Below, piece by piece: positions 17,119 through 25,090 of a DNA stretch of 64,000 bases. The DNA lies in contig NZ_JASZYQ010000004.1 of NCBI RefSeq assembly GCF_030316885.1, positions 124,001 to 188,000 of the forward strand, given 5' to 3'. The position numbers and the translations under genes were made by a program. The stretch is from Variovorax jilinensis (lineage in GTDB: Bacteria > Pseudomonadota > Gammaproteobacteria > Burkholderiales > Burkholderiaceae_C). Each line of letters starts with the position of its first letter. The first letter of the stretch is position 1. The notes under the pieces were generated by a model. It worked only from the letters and a program-made list of their open reading frames with translations. It searched no databases and was not told the DNA's origin.

Positions 17119-17586
17119 TCAAGCGACCTGGGCCGACTGCCATCCCGCGATCAGGGCATGCAGGGCGGCGGCATCCGAACTCGATTTGATCTGCTCGCGC
17201 AGGTTGGCGTCGCTGAGCAGTTCGGCGATCTCGGACAGGATCTCCAGGTGCTTCTGGGTCGCGGCTTCCGGCACCAGCAGGAAGATCAGCAGCACCACGG
17301 GCTGTTCGTCCGGGGCGTCGAAGCCGATCGCGTTGGCCAGCTGGAAGACGGCCGCCATGGGTGCCTTGAGGCCCTTGATCCGGCCGTGGGGGATGGCCAC
17401 GCCATGGCCCAGGCCGGTGGAACCGAGGCGCTCGCGCGCGAACAGGCTGTCGGTGATCAGGGCACGTCCGAGACCGTGCAGGTTCTCGAACAGCAGCCCG
17501 GCTTCTTCGAAAGCACGCTTCTTGCTGGTGGCATCGACGCTCACGAGGACTTGAGCGGGCGGCAGGATGGACGCGAGGCGGTTCAT
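17119..17586 (-). CDS. ptsN: PTS IIA-like nitrogen-regulatory protein
   Basis: EIIA-Ntr, phosphorylated on a histidine by the nitrogen PTS; it regulates potassium transport, nitrogen and stress responses in proteobacteria. The 155 residues begin [20 protein letters not shown], and the phosphorylation site is GVAIPHGRI with H67. The in-frame ATG 42 bases upstream (17628) adds no conserved sequence and sits in the terminator/promoter zone, so MNRLAS was chosen. It lies 89 bp after hpf, behind a likely intrinsic terminator, and upstream of hprK. Confidence 0.94.
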   Translation of the reverse strand: MNRLASILPPAQVLVSVDATSKKRAFEEAGLLFENLHGLGRALITDSLFARERLGSTGLGHGVAIPHGRIKGLKAPMAAVFQLANAIGFDAPDEQPVVLLIFLLVPEAATQKHLEILSEIAELLSDANLREQIKSSSDAAALHALIAGWQSAQVA

Positions 17587-17618
17587 GTTGGGGCGGGGGC
17601 GATTATGCACCGACCCCA

Positions 17619-17647
17619 CAAAAAGCAAAGAGCCGCCCGGAGGCGGC
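17619..17647 (-). terminator. Intrinsic terminator between hpf and ptsN
   Basis: Read on the minus strand, GCCGCC-TCCG-GGCGGC forms a perfect 6-bp GC stem with a 4-base loop, followed by TCTTTGCTTTTTG. The T-rich tail on the hpf side makes this a convincing Rho-independent terminator or attenuator, 28 bases after the hpf stop. ptsN-hprK therefore probably also have their own promoter; a CATAAT -10-like hexamer lies between the hairpin and the ptsN start. Confidence 0.75.
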
Positions 17648-17675
17648 CCGCAAGAGGATTTGCCCGGAGGCGGAA

Positions 17676-18005
17676 CTACATCACACGCTTGGGCGCTGTG
17701 TGATGGTGGTCCTGGAGGCGATCCTTGTGGCGCACGACCTGACGGTCGAGCTTGTCGACCAGATCGTCGACGGCGGCATACAGATCAGCGTGGCTCGATT
17801 CGGCGAACATGTCGCTGCCCTTGACGTGGATGTTGCACTCGGCGCGTTGCCGGCGTTCCTTCTCCTTCTGCTTTTCCACCGTGAGGATCACCTTGACATC
17901 GACCACCTGGTCGAAATGGCGGGTGATCCGGTCCAGCTTGCTCGTAACGTAGTTGCGCAAGGCAGGGGTGACGTCGAGGTGATGACCGCTGATCGTCAAA
18001 TTCAT
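17676..18005 (-). CDS. hpf: Ribosome hibernation-promoting factor, short form
   Basis: Binds the 30S decoding region and promotes inactive ribosome dimers in stationary phase. The 109 residues begin [20 protein letters not shown] and show the sigma-54 modulation/S30AE fold sequence with basic helix [20 protein letters not shown]. The short length excludes the long HPF form. The ribosome site AGGAGGT before the ATG is near-perfect. In related bacteria hpf often follows rpoN; here no rpoN is upstream, and a long pyrimidine-rich leader precedes it. Confidence 0.95.
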   Translation of the reverse strand: MNLTISGHHLDVTPALRNYVTSKLDRITRHFDQVVDVKVILTVEKQKEKERRQRAECNIHVKGSDMFAESSHADLYAAVDDLVDKLDRQVVRHKDRLQDHHHTAPKRVM

Positions 18006-18078
18006 GAATGACCTCCTGGAATTGACGGTTGGGGAAATAGCCGCCCCCTCTTGCGGAGGAAGGCAGCCGGGGAAACGG

Positions 18079-18160
18079 GAAGGGATGCGAGGAACGAAGG
18101 GAGAAGAAGGGAAGGAGAAAGAAGGGGAACGGGAGGGAAGGAGGAGGCAGGGAAGGCGGG
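18079..18160. repeat. Purine-rich (minus-strand pyrimidine-rich) tract
   Basis: About 80 bases are close to 90 percent purine on the plus strand, in irregular GGGA/GAAGG units. On the hpf sense strand this reads as a long C/T-rich leader between the proposed promoter and the AGGAGGT ribosome site. It is low-complexity sequence with no coding look; unusual DNA structure or protein binding is possible but unproven. Confidence 0.65.
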
Positions 18161-18170
18161 TTCTCGGGTC

Positions 18171-18199
18171 ACTATGCCCATGCTGTCATCGAATTGCAA
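18171..18199 (-). promoter_or_regulatory. Candidate sigma-70 promoter for hpf
   Basis: On the minus strand TTGCAA (18199-18194) and CATAGT (18176-18171) are separated by 17 bases, a good sigma-70 arrangement facing hpf. It would give a leader of about 160 bases that includes the pyrimidine-rich tract. Confidence 0.45.
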
Positions 18200-18247
18200 T
18201 CCCTCGCTGCCAGGGCATTGCGCCCGCTCAAGTGCGGTTTTTCACAC

Positions 18248-18264
18248 GCTATCGAATTGATAGC
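18248..18264. repeat. GCTATC palindrome, copy 1
   Basis: GCTATCGAATTGATAGC is an inverted repeat with 6-bp arms around GAATT. It differs by one base from the element at 33020-33036. The two copies in unrelated spacers suggest a small dispersed intergenic palindrome family; similar GCTAT...ATAGC elements are, from memory, common in Comamonadaceae. Confidence 0.6.
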
Positions 18265-18366
18265 TCGGATCACCCAGGGGGCGCGGCGTGACGCATCAAC
18301 TGGGCGAAAACCCAGGTGCCGATCTCGGGGCCGGCGACCCCGCGGGTCCAAAGGGATAGAGACGGC

Positions 18367-20487
18367 TCAGCGCCAGGCCGCGCGCATGCGGCTCAGCAGG
18401 TCGATGGTCGCGGCCGGCGGCGGGACGTGCGGAGCGCGCTCGGGTGCCGGCGGCCAGGTCTGGCGCTCGAAGCGCTCGGCGTCGACGGCCGGGATGAAGC
18501 GCGTGCGGCCCGCATACAGGTGGCGGTCGCCGCGCACCGCCTGCTGCGTGACATAGAAGCGCTGCGGCACCAGCAGGTGCAGGTAGTCGCGCGCGCGGGT
18601 CATCGCGACGTAGAGCAGGCGTCTTTCTTCCTCGAGTTCGTGCGCGCCCTGGGCGACGTCGGCCGGGATGCAGCCGTCGACCACGTTGAGCACGTGCACC
18701 GAGGTCCATTCCTGGCCCTTGGCCGAATGGATGGTCGAGAGGATCAGGTAGTCCTCGTCGAGCAGCGGCGGGCCGGGGCGGTCGCTCGTGGCCTCGGGCG
18801 GATCGAGCGTGAGCTCGGTCAGGAAGCGTTCGCGCGAGCCGTAGCCCGCCGCCAGCCGGGCGAGCTGCTCGACGTCGCCGCGACGAAGGCCGGCGTCGTC
18901 GTGCAGCCGCTCGAGGTGCGGCAGATACCACTCGAGCGCAAGATCCATGTCGGCCGGCCAGGCCAGCGCCGGTTCACGCAGCGCCGCATAGATGCGGGCG
19001 AAGCGAGCCCACTCGACCTGCGCAGCGGCAGGCGGCACGAAGGCCTGCAGTGCGGCGCCGGGATCGGCCGCCTCAGCCATGGCATCGAGCAGCCGTGCCG
19101 ACGTGACCGGGCCGATCCCCGGGATCATCTGCGTGACGCGAAAGCCCGCCATGCGGCCGCGCGGATTCTGCGCGAAGCGCAGCACGGCGAGCAGATCCTT
19201 GACATGCGAGGCCTCGAGGAACTTGAGGCCGCCGTACTTGACGAAAGGGATGTTGCGGCGCGCGAGTTCCAGCTCGAGCGCCGCGCTGTGGCTCGAGGTG
19301 CGGAACAGCACCGCCTGCGACTTGAGCGCGAGGCCGCCTTCGCGGTGCGCGAGGATGCGGTCGCAGACCCAGCGCGCCTGGCCCGCGTCGTCAGGCACCA
19401 GCACCAGCTGCGGCCGGCCGGCCGAGGGCTTGTCGGTCCAGAGCGTCTTGGCATGGCGCTCGGCCGCGGCCGCGATCACCGCGTTGGAGACATCGAGGAT
19501 CGGCTGGGTCGAGCGGTAGTTGCGCTCGAGCGTGACGATGCGCGCGGGCTGACCGAACTGGGACGGGAAGTCGAGGATGTTGCGCACCGTGGCGCCGCGG
19601 AACGAATAGATCGACTGGGCGTCGTCGCCCACCACCGTGAGGCCGCGGCCGTCGGGCTTGAGCGCGCGCAGGATGGCTGCCTGCAGCAGGTTGGTGTCCT
19701 GGTATTCGTCGACCAGCACGTGGTCGAAGCGCTGGCCGACCTGGGCCGCGAGGGCCGGCTCGGCCACCATCTCCGCCCAGTAGAGCAGCAGGTCGTCGTA
19801 GTCGAGCACCTGCTGCTGCTGCTTGGCCTCGACGTACGCGCCGAACAGCCGCTTGAGCTCGGCCTCCCATTCGGCGCACCACGGGAAGGCTTCCTTGAGC
19901 ACCTGGGCAAGCGGCGCGCAGGTGTTGACCGTGCGCGAATAGATCGAGAGGCAGGTGCCCTTCTGCGGGAAGCGGCGCTCGGTCGACGAGAAGCCGAGTT
20001 CGTGGCGCACCAGGCCGAGCAGGTCTTCGGCGTCGCCGCGATCGTGGATCGTGAAGTTGGGGGCCAGGCCGATCTGTGGCGCATATTCGCGCAGGAGCCG
20101 TGCGCCCACGCCGTGGAAGGTGCCGGCCCAGGGCAGCGCGGGGCCTGCCTGCGAAGCCAGGCCGAGCACGCGCACCAGCACCTGGCCGGCGCGGCGCTCC
20201 ATTTCCTGCGCGGCGCGGCGCGAGAAGGTCAGCAGCAGGATGCGCTGCGGATCGGCGCCACCCGCAATCAGGTGCGCGACGCGGTGCGCCAGCGTGCTGG
20301 TCTTGCCCGAGCCGGCGCCCGCGATCACGAGCAGCGGGCGCGTATCCTGCGCGGCCGCGTCGAGCGCTGCGTCGACGCCATGCAGCACCGCCGCGCGCTG
20401 ATCCTCGTTGAGCTGCGCGAGCGCCTCGGCCAGCCGCTCGGACTGGCTCGTGGCGCTGGAGGAATGGGGGGTCGCTGCGCGCTGCAT
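18367..20487 (-). CDS. UvrD/Rep-type ATP-dependent DNA helicase
   Basis: A superfamily 1A 3-prime-to-5-prime DNA helicase. The 706 residues show the Q-motif LNEDQRAAV, Walker A AGAGSGKT (56-63), the LLLTFSRRAAQEM motif, DExx box VLVDEYQDTN, VVGDDAQSIYSFRGA, and motif VI YVAMTRARDYLHL. Among relatives, it could be a Rep/PcrA-like housekeeping or accessory enzyme, so no symbol is given. The start was set at the ATG 20485-20487 (MQRAATPHSSS) just before family similarity. An in-frame ATG at 20548-20550 exists, but it overlaps the proposed corA promoter. Confidence 0.92.
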   Translation of the reverse strand: MQRAATPHSSSATSQSERLAEALAQLNEDQRAAVLHGVDAALDAAAQDTRPLLVIAGAGSGKTSTLAHRVAHLIAGGADPQRILLLTFSRRAAQEMERRAGQVLVRVLGLASQAGPALPWAGTFHGVGARLLREYAPQIGLAPNFTIHDRGDAEDLLGLVRHELGFSSTERRFPQKGTCLSIYSRTVNTCAPLAQVLKEAFPWCAEWEAELKRLFGAYVEAKQQQQVLDYDDLLLYWAEMVAEPALAAQVGQRFDHVLVDEYQDTNLLQAAILRALKPDGRGLTVVGDDAQSIYSFRGATVRNILDFPSQFGQPARIVTLERNYRSTQPILDVSNAVIAAAAERHAKTLWTDKPSAGRPQLVLVPDDAGQARWVCDRILAHREGGLALKSQAVLFRTSSHSAALELELARRNIPFVKYGGLKFLEASHVKDLLAVLRFAQNPRGRMAGFRVTQMIPGIGPVTSARLLDAMAEAADPGAALQAFVPPAAAQVEWARFARIYAALREPALAWPADMDLALEWYLPHLERLHDDAGLRRGDVEQLARLAAGYGSRERFLTELTLDPPEATSDRPGPPLLDEDYLILSTIHSAKGQEWTSVHVLNVVDGCIPADVAQGAHELEEERRLLYVAMTRARDYLHLLVPQRFYVTQQAVRGDRHLYAGRTRFIPAVDAERFERQTWPPAPERAPHVPPPAATIDLLSRMRAAWR

Positions 20488-20544
20488 CGGCGCAACTGTA
20501 CTGGATGTCCGTCCAGTCCGTGGCCCGGGCGCGCGAGGGCCAGA

Positions 20545-20553
20545 TGACATAAT
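20545..20553 (+). promoter_or_regulatory. Extended -10 promoter candidate for corA
   Basis: TGACATAAT fits an extended -10 element (TGn plus CATAAT). No good -35 hexamer is seen 17 bases upstream, as is tolerated for this promoter type. Transcription would begin near 20560, giving a corA leader of about 138 bases with the short leader ORF starting about 23 bases in. Confidence 0.4.
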
Positions 20554-20582
20554 CGCGCCTCGCTGCAACCGGAGACTCGCAC

Positions 20583-20624
20583 ATGGAAATCGATCCGTCT
20601 CGGCAGCTTTCACTTCCCCTCTGA
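20583..20624 (+). CDS. Putative 13-residue leader peptide of corA
   Basis: ATG to TGA encodes MEIDPSRQLSLPL, preceded by GGAG with eight bases of spacing (ACTCGCAC), so it should be translated. It lies in the corA 5-prime leader, 73 bp before corA. The start M-E-x-D-P matches the beginning of enterobacterial MgtL (MEPDP), where acidic and proline residues destabilise ribosomes when magnesium is low. Its last codons form the left arm of a 15-bp stem, the layout expected for translation-controlled attenuation. The function is inferred from layout; no homology search was possible. Confidence 0.5.
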   Translation: MEIDPSRQLSLPL

Positions 20625-20654
20625 CGCCCCGTCGGCGAGGAAGCTGAAAGCGCC
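20602..20654 (+). promoter_or_regulatory. Stem-loop in the corA leader
   Basis: GGCAGCTTTCACTTCC (20602-20617) pairs with GGAAGCTGAAAGCGCC (20639-20654) through 15 base pairs in blocks of 3, 7 and 5 with one-base bulges at 20605 and 20644. The loop contains a smaller hairpin GACG-ccc-CGTC (20623-20633). The left arm lies within the leader-peptide codons, so ribosome position would decide folding. No T-run follows, so it is not an intrinsic terminator. Confidence 0.6.
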
Positions 20655-20684
20655 CCACCCCTCGCCCGCACCGCCAGACATTTC
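20651..20684 (+). promoter_or_regulatory. C-rich, G-poor stretch before corA (rut-like)
   Basis: The stretch between the stem-loop and the corA ribosome site (AAGGAAG at 20685-20691) is dominated by C with few G, such as CCCCACCCCTCGCCCGCACC. This composition is what Rho loading sites look like. It is a composition-based guess only. Confidence 0.35.
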
Positions 20685-20697
20685 AAGGAAGTGAGCC

Positions 20698-21684
20698 ATG
20701 CTCAACATCTTCACGCTTGCCAACGGACGCCTCGTCCAGGAAGAGATCGAGGCGCTCGAGGAGCTGTCCAAGTTCAAGCCGATCTGGGTCGACCTCGAAT
20801 CGCCCACGATCGAGGAGAAGCGCTGGATCAAGCAGTACTACGGCCTGTCCATTCCCGAAGACGCGATGGACGAGGACATCGAGGAATCGGCGCGCTTCTA
20901 CGAGGAAGACAACGGCGAACTGCATGTGCGCAGCGACTTCCTGATCGCCGACGACGAAGACCCGCGCTCGGTGCGGGTGGCCTTCATCCTGAACCAGCAC
21001 AACGAGGAACTCCGCAGCCGCGGCGTGCTGTTCTCGATCCACGACGAGGACGTGCCGGTGTTCCGGCTGGTGCGCATGCGCGCGCGCCGCGCACCGGGGC
21101 TGACCGAGGACGCCAAGGACGTGCTGCTCAAGCTGTTCGACGCCGACGCCGAGTACTCGGCCGACACGCTCGAGAACATCTACGACGAGCTCGAGATCGC
21201 CGGCAAGAAGGTGCTGTCGGGCAACGTCAGCGACGAGCTGGCCGCTGAGGTGCTCGGCCTGATCGCGCGCCAGGAAGACCTGAACGGCCGCATCCGCCGC
21301 AACGTGATGGACACGCGCCGCGCCGTGAGCTTCATGATGCGCAGCCGCATGCTCAATGCCGAGCAGTTCGAGGAGGCGCGGCAGATCCTGCGCGACATCG
21401 AATCGCTCGACAACCACACGGCCTTCCTGTTCGACAAGATCAACTTCCTGATGGATGCGACCGTCGGTTTCATCAACATCAACCAGAACAAGACCATCAA
21501 GATCTTCTCGGTCGCGAGCGTGGCGCTGCTGCCGCCCACGCTGATCGCGAGCGTCTACGGCATGAACTTCAAGATCATGCCGGAGCTCGACTGGACCTAC
21601 GGCTACGCCTATGCGGTCGTGCTGATGATCGCGAGCGCGATGGTGCCGATGTGGTACTTCCGCCGCCGCGGATGGCTCAAGTAG
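20698..21684 (+). CDS. corA: Magnesium/cobalt transport protein CorA
   Basis: Pentameric inner-membrane Mg2+ channel. The 328 residues comprise a long acidic cytoplasmic N-terminal domain and two C-terminal membrane helices. The signature Y-G-M-N is at the end of the first helix (GMN 288-290, in ASVYGMNFKIMPELDW), and the protein ends with the basic tail RRRGWLK. It is preceded by a clear AAGGAAG site and a structured leader with a short upstream ORF, which suggests magnesium-dependent control. Its last 8 bp overlap the convergent mtnN. Confidence 0.96.
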   Translation: MLNIFTLANGRLVQEEIEALEELSKFKPIWVDLESPTIEEKRWIKQYYGLSIPEDAMDEDIEESARFYEEDNGELHVRSDFLIADDEDPRSVRVAFILNQHNEELRSRGVLFSIHDEDVPVFRLVRMRARRAPGLTEDAKDVLLKLFDADAEYSADTLENIYDELEIAGKKVLSGNVSDELAAEVLGLIARQEDLNGRIRRNVMDTRRAVSFMMRSRMLNAEQFEEARQILRDIESLDNHTAFLFDKINFLMDATVGFININQNKTIKIFSVASVALLPPTLIASVYGMNFKIMPELDWTYGYAYAVVLMIASAMVPMWYFRRRGWLK

Positions 21685-22438
21685 GCGGCGTCAGCGTCGC
21701 CAGCCAGGCGTCGACCAGCGCGAGACTGTAGCGGCTCGCGACCACGGCGACGAAGCGCGTGAAGTCGCCGTGCGCCTCGTCGTCGGCGCGGTCGGAGATG
21801 GTGCGCACCGCGGCGAAGGGCACGCCGTAGTCGTGGCATACCTGCGCCACGGCCGCGCCCTCCATTTCCACTGCCAGCGCATCGGGCAGCGCGCGGCGCA
21901 GCGTCTCGCTCTCGGCCGCGTTCGAGACGAACCGGTCGCCGCTGATCAGCAGTCCGCGGTGCACCGCGGGCGTCGCGAGTGCGAAGTCGTCGACCACCTT
22001 CTGTCCCAGCAGGGCGACCGGATCGGCCAGCAGGCCGACCGCCACGGCAGCCAGCGAATCGCTGATCTCGGTGTCGGCAGCGAAGCGCGCATGGCCGGTC
22101 AGCGGCACCTCGTACTTCGGAAAGATGGGCGAGGCATCGAGGTCATGTTGCAGCAGCCGCGTCGCCACCACCACGTCGCCCACCTGCACGCCCGGCGCGA
22201 GTCCGCCTGCGACGCCGGTGAAGACGATCGCCTGCACCTGGAAGCGCTCGAGCAGCACCGTGGCCGTGAGCGCCGCCGCGACCTTGCCGATGCGCGAGAG
22301 CACGACCACCACCGCCTGCCCGCGCAGGTGGCCGACCCAGAAGTCGCGGCCGGCCACGCGCACGCGCTGCTCGTCGGGCATCTGCGCGAGCAATGCGCTG
22401 AGCTCCTCGTGCATCGCGGCGACGATCGCGATCGTCAT
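21677..22438 (-). CDS. mtnN: 5-methylthioadenosine/S-adenosylhomocysteine nucleosidase
   Basis: Cleaves adenine from methylthioadenosine and S-adenosylhomocysteine, feeding methionine salvage and removing SAM by-products. The 253 residues start [20 protein letters not shown], with FTGVAGGL, the substrate-binding [12 protein letters not shown] and the catalytic Asp in TISDRAD. It is slightly longer than E. coli MtnN (232). The ATG overlaps the dppA stop (ATGA at 22435-22438), so it is translated as the last gene of the dpp run, an odd partner for a peptide transporter. Confidence 0.94.
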   Translation of the reverse strand: MTIAIVAAMHEELSALLAQMPDEQRVRVAGRDFWVGHLRGQAVVVVLSRIGKVAAALTATVLLERFQVQAIVFTGVAGGLAPGVQVGDVVVATRLLQHDLDASPIFPKYEVPLTGHARFAADTEISDSLAAVAVGLLADPVALLGQKVVDDFALATPAVHRGLLISGDRFVSNAAESETLRRALPDALAVEMEGAAVAQVCHDYGVPFAAVRTISDRADDEAHGDFTRFVAVVASRYSLALVDAWLATLTPPT

Positions 22439-24060
22439 TGCTTGATGTCGACTCCGTAGAAGGTGTGGCGGCCGAAGGGGCTGAGCTTGAAGTCGACCAC
22501 TTCCTTGCGCACCGGCTTGAGCTGCACCGCATGGGCGATCGTGAACCACGGCGCCTGCTCCTTGAAGATCACCTGGGCCTTCTTGTAGAGCGCGTCGCGC
22601 TCGGCCTGCTTGGGCACGTTCTTGGCCTTCACGACCAGCTCCTCGTAAGGCTGGTGGCAGAACTTCGCCACGTTGCTGCCGCTGGCCGACTGGGCGGAGG
22701 CGCAGCCGAGCAGCGTGTACATGAAGTTGTCGGGGTCGCCGTTGTCGCCGGTCCAGCCCAGCATGCCCATCTGGTGCTCGCCGGCCTGCATGCGCTTGCG
22801 GTACTCGCCCCATTCGAAGGTCTTGATCTCGGCCTTGACGCCGATCTTGGCCAGGTCGGCCTGCATCAGTTCGGCGATGCGCTTGGCATTGGGGTTGTAG
22901 GGCCGCTGCACCGGCATGGCCCACAGGTCGGTCGTGAAGCCGTCGGGGTAGCCGGCCTGCGCGAGCAGCTTCTTGGCGGCCTCGGGATCGTAGGGATCGT
23001 CCTTGACCGCGTCGTTATAGGACCACATGGTCGGCGGGATCGGGTTCTTGGCCGCGACGCCGGTCGTGAGGTAGACGCCGTCGATGATCGCCTTCTTGTT
23101 GATCGCCATGTTGAGCGCCTTCCGAACGCGGACGTCGTCGAAGGGCTTCTTCTGCGTGTTGTAGGCCAGGTAGCCGACGTTGAGTCCGGGCTGCTCGAGC
23201 ACCTGCACGTTCGGGTCCTTGCGGATGGCGTCGAGGTCGGCCGGGTTCGGATAGGGCATCACGTGGCATTCGCCCTTCTGCAGCTTGGCCCAGCGCACCG
23301 ACGCATCGGGCGTGATCGCGAAGATCAGGTCGTCGATCTTGGCCTTGCCGCCCCAGTACTGCGGGAAGGCCTTGAAGCGCACGATGGCGTCCTTCTGATA
23401 CTGCACGAGGTAGAACGGGCCGGTGCCGATCGGGTCCTGGTCGATCTTCTCGGGCGTGCCGGCCTTGAGCATCGCGATCGCATACTCCTTCGACTGGATG
23501 CCCGCGTAGGGCATCGCCATGTTCGCGAGGAAGGGCGCTTCGGGCTTGTTGAGCACGAACTTGACCGTGTAGTCGTCGATGCGGTCGATGGACTTCAGCA
23601 GCTTGGGCATGCCCATGTCGTTGAAGTAGGAGTGGTTCGGGCTCGTGACCTTGAAGAAGGGATCGTTCTCCTTCCACTGCCGCTCCATCATGAAGATCAC
23701 GTCGTCGGCGTTGAAGTCGCGCGTCGGCTTGAAGCTCTTGGCCGTGTTGTGCCACTTCACACCCTTGCGCAGCTTGAAGGTGTATTCGGTCCCGTCGGGC
23801 GAGATGGTCCAGCTCTCGGCTAGGCCCGGCACGACCTTGGTGGTGCCGCGCTCGAACTCGACCAGGTTGTTGTAGACCTGCGTGGTGGCGTCGAAGGAGG
23901 TGCCGGTGGTGTTGACCGCGGCATAGAAGTTCTCGGGGCTGCCTTCGGAGCAATAGACCAGCGTCTTGGCCGAGGCGGCGCCGCAGGCGAGCGCGAGCGC
24001 CGCGGGCGCCAGCAGCGTGGCCGCGCGAAGGCGGCGCGAGATTGCAGAGGTGGTGGTCAT
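22435..24060 (-). CDS. dppA: Dipeptide ABC transporter, periplasmic binding protein
   Basis: Periplasmic substrate-binding protein (SBP_bac_5 family) for peptides. The 541 residues carry a Sec signal ([20 protein letters not shown], then ASA), then mature [19 protein letters not shown], close to DppA of E. coli. The start [10 protein letters not shown] is fixed by GAAGGAG, which lies across the end of dppF. The gene lies 13 bp after dppF and overlaps mtnN. In E. coli dppA is the first gene of its operon; here it comes after the permease and ATPase genes. Confidence 0.93.
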   Translation of the reverse strand: MTTTSAISRRLRAATLLAPAALALACGAASAKTLVYCSEGSPENFYAAVNTTGTSFDATTQVYNNLVEFERGTTKVVPGLAESWTISPDGTEYTFKLRKGVKWHNTAKSFKPTRDFNADDVIFMMERQWKENDPFFKVTSPNHSYFNDMGMPKLLKSIDRIDDYTVKFVLNKPEAPFLANMAMPYAGIQSKEYAIAMLKAGTPEKIDQDPIGTGPFYLVQYQKDAIVRFKAFPQYWGGKAKIDDLIFAITPDASVRWAKLQKGECHVMPYPNPADLDAIRKDPNVQVLEQPGLNVGYLAYNTQKKPFDDVRVRKALNMAINKKAIIDGVYLTTGVAAKNPIPPTMWSYNDAVKDDPYDPEAAKKLLAQAGYPDGFTTDLWAMPVQRPYNPNAKRIAELMQADLAKIGVKAEIKTFEWGEYRKRMQAGEHQMGMLGWTGDNGDPDNFMYTLLGCASAQSASGSNVAKFCHQPYEELVVKAKNVPKQAERDALYKKAQVIFKEQAPWFTIAHAVQLKPVRKEVVDFKLSPFGRHTFYGVDIKQ

Positions 24061-24073
24061 GGGGTCGACTCCT

Positions 24074-25090
24074 TCAGGGTTGAGGCCGCGCGGGCGCGGA
24101 CGGAAAAACTTCGGTGGTGGGGGCAACGGGCGACAGGAACTTCTCGGCGTGATGACAGGCGACGCGGCGTTCGTCGAGCAGGCGCGGCAGCGGCCTCTCG
24201 CTGCGGCAGCGGTCGGTGGCGTGGGCGCAGCGGGTGTTGAAGACGCAGCCCGACGGCGGCGCCAGCGGCGAGGGCAGCTCGCCCTTGAGCACGATGCGCT
24301 CGGCCGCGAGACCCGGTGTCGAAGCCAGCAGGGCCTGGGTGTAGGGATGCAGCGGCCGCTCGAAGATGCGCGCCTTGGGCCCCTGCTCGACTGCGTGGCC
24401 GAGGTACATCACGAGCACCTCGTGCGCGATGTGGCGCACCACGCCGAGATCGTGCGAGATGAACAGGTACGAGAGGCCGAGCTCGGCCTGCAGGTCGGCC
24501 AGCAGGTTCAGCACCTGGGCCTGGATCGAGACGTCGAGCGCCGACACCGGCTCGTCGGCCACCAGCAGGCGCGGCTCGAGCATCAATGCGCGCGCGATCG
24601 CGATGCGCTGGCGCTGGCCGCCCGAGAACATGTGCGGATAGCGGTTCGCGTACTCGGGCCGCAGGCCGACGCGCGCGAGCATGTCGCGCGCCTTCGCGGC
24701 CCGCTCGGCCTTGCCGAGACCCGTGTTGATCGCGAGCGGGTCCTCGAGCACGGTCGAGATCTTCTTGCGCGGATTGAGCGAGCCGTAGGGGTTCTGGAAC
24801 ACCAGCTGCACCGCCTGGCGCAGCTCGCGCCGGCGCGAGGGCGGCGGATGCACCGCGTCGGCACCGACCAGCGTGAGCGTGCCCGCAGTGGGCTTCTCGA
24901 TCAGCGCCACCATGCGCGCGAGCGTCGACTTGCCGCAGCCCGATTCGCCGACCACGGCCAGCGTGCGGCCGCGCTCGAGCGTGAACGAGATGTTGCCCAC
25001 CGCCTGCAGCTGCGCCGGGGCGCGGAACAGGCCGCGGCGCACCGCGTAGACGCGCTGCAGGTCGCGGGCCTCGACCACGGGCTCGCTCAT
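24074..25090 (-). CDS. dppF: Dipeptide ABC transporter ATP-binding protein DppF
   Basis: Second ATPase subunit driving peptide import at the inner membrane. The 338 residues have Walker [10 protein letters not shown], the Q-loop in [17 protein letters not shown] signature [14 protein letters not shown], Walker [13 protein letters not shown], and the C-terminal oligopeptide/dipeptide extension with [15 protein letters not shown]. The start [10 protein letters not shown] overlaps the dppD stop (ATGA). The frame continues open upstream through dppD, which is a shadow and not a fusion. Confidence 0.94.
   Translation of the reverse strand: MSEPVVEARDLQRVYAVRRGLFRAPAQLQAVGNISFTLERGRTLAVVGESGCGKSTLARMVALIEKPTAGTLTLVGADAVHPPPSRRRELRQAVQLVFQNPYGSLNPRKKISTVLEDPLAINTGLGKAERAAKARDMLARVGLRPEYANRYPHMFSGGQRQRIAIARALMLEPRLLVADEPVSALDVSIQAQVLNLLADLQAELGLSYLFISHDLGVVRHIAHEVLVMYLGHAVEQGPKARIFERPLHPYTQALLASTPGLAAERIVLKGELPSPLAPPSGCVFNTRCAHATDRCRSERPLPRLLDERRVACHHAEKFLSPVAPTTEVFPSAPARPQP

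Larger units (their letters stand above)
18006..18366. other. 361-bp gene-free spacer upstream of hpf
   Basis: The spacer between the helicase stop and the hpf start contains no convincing protein gene. It holds a purine-rich plus-strand tract, a likely hpf promoter, a GGGC-ATTGC-GCCC hairpin near 18220, the GCTATC palindrome at 18248, and hairpins next to the helicase stop (CTGGG-cgaaaa-CCCAG and CGGGG-ccggcga-CCCCG) that could end helicase transcripts. Confidence 0.7.

Noticed and set aside
18185..18235. A sigma-54 (-24/-12) promoter upstream of hpf, from TGGCAG and TTGC on the minus strand
   Set aside because: The spacing between the GG and GC elements is 12 bases instead of 10, and sigma-54 promoters tolerate very little change in spacing.
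18004..18291. A 95-codon plus-strand frame over the purine-rich tract
   Set aside because: It translates to low-complexity Lys/Glu/Gly/Arg runs caused by the purine bias, has no ribosome site of its own and starts antisense to the hpf start.
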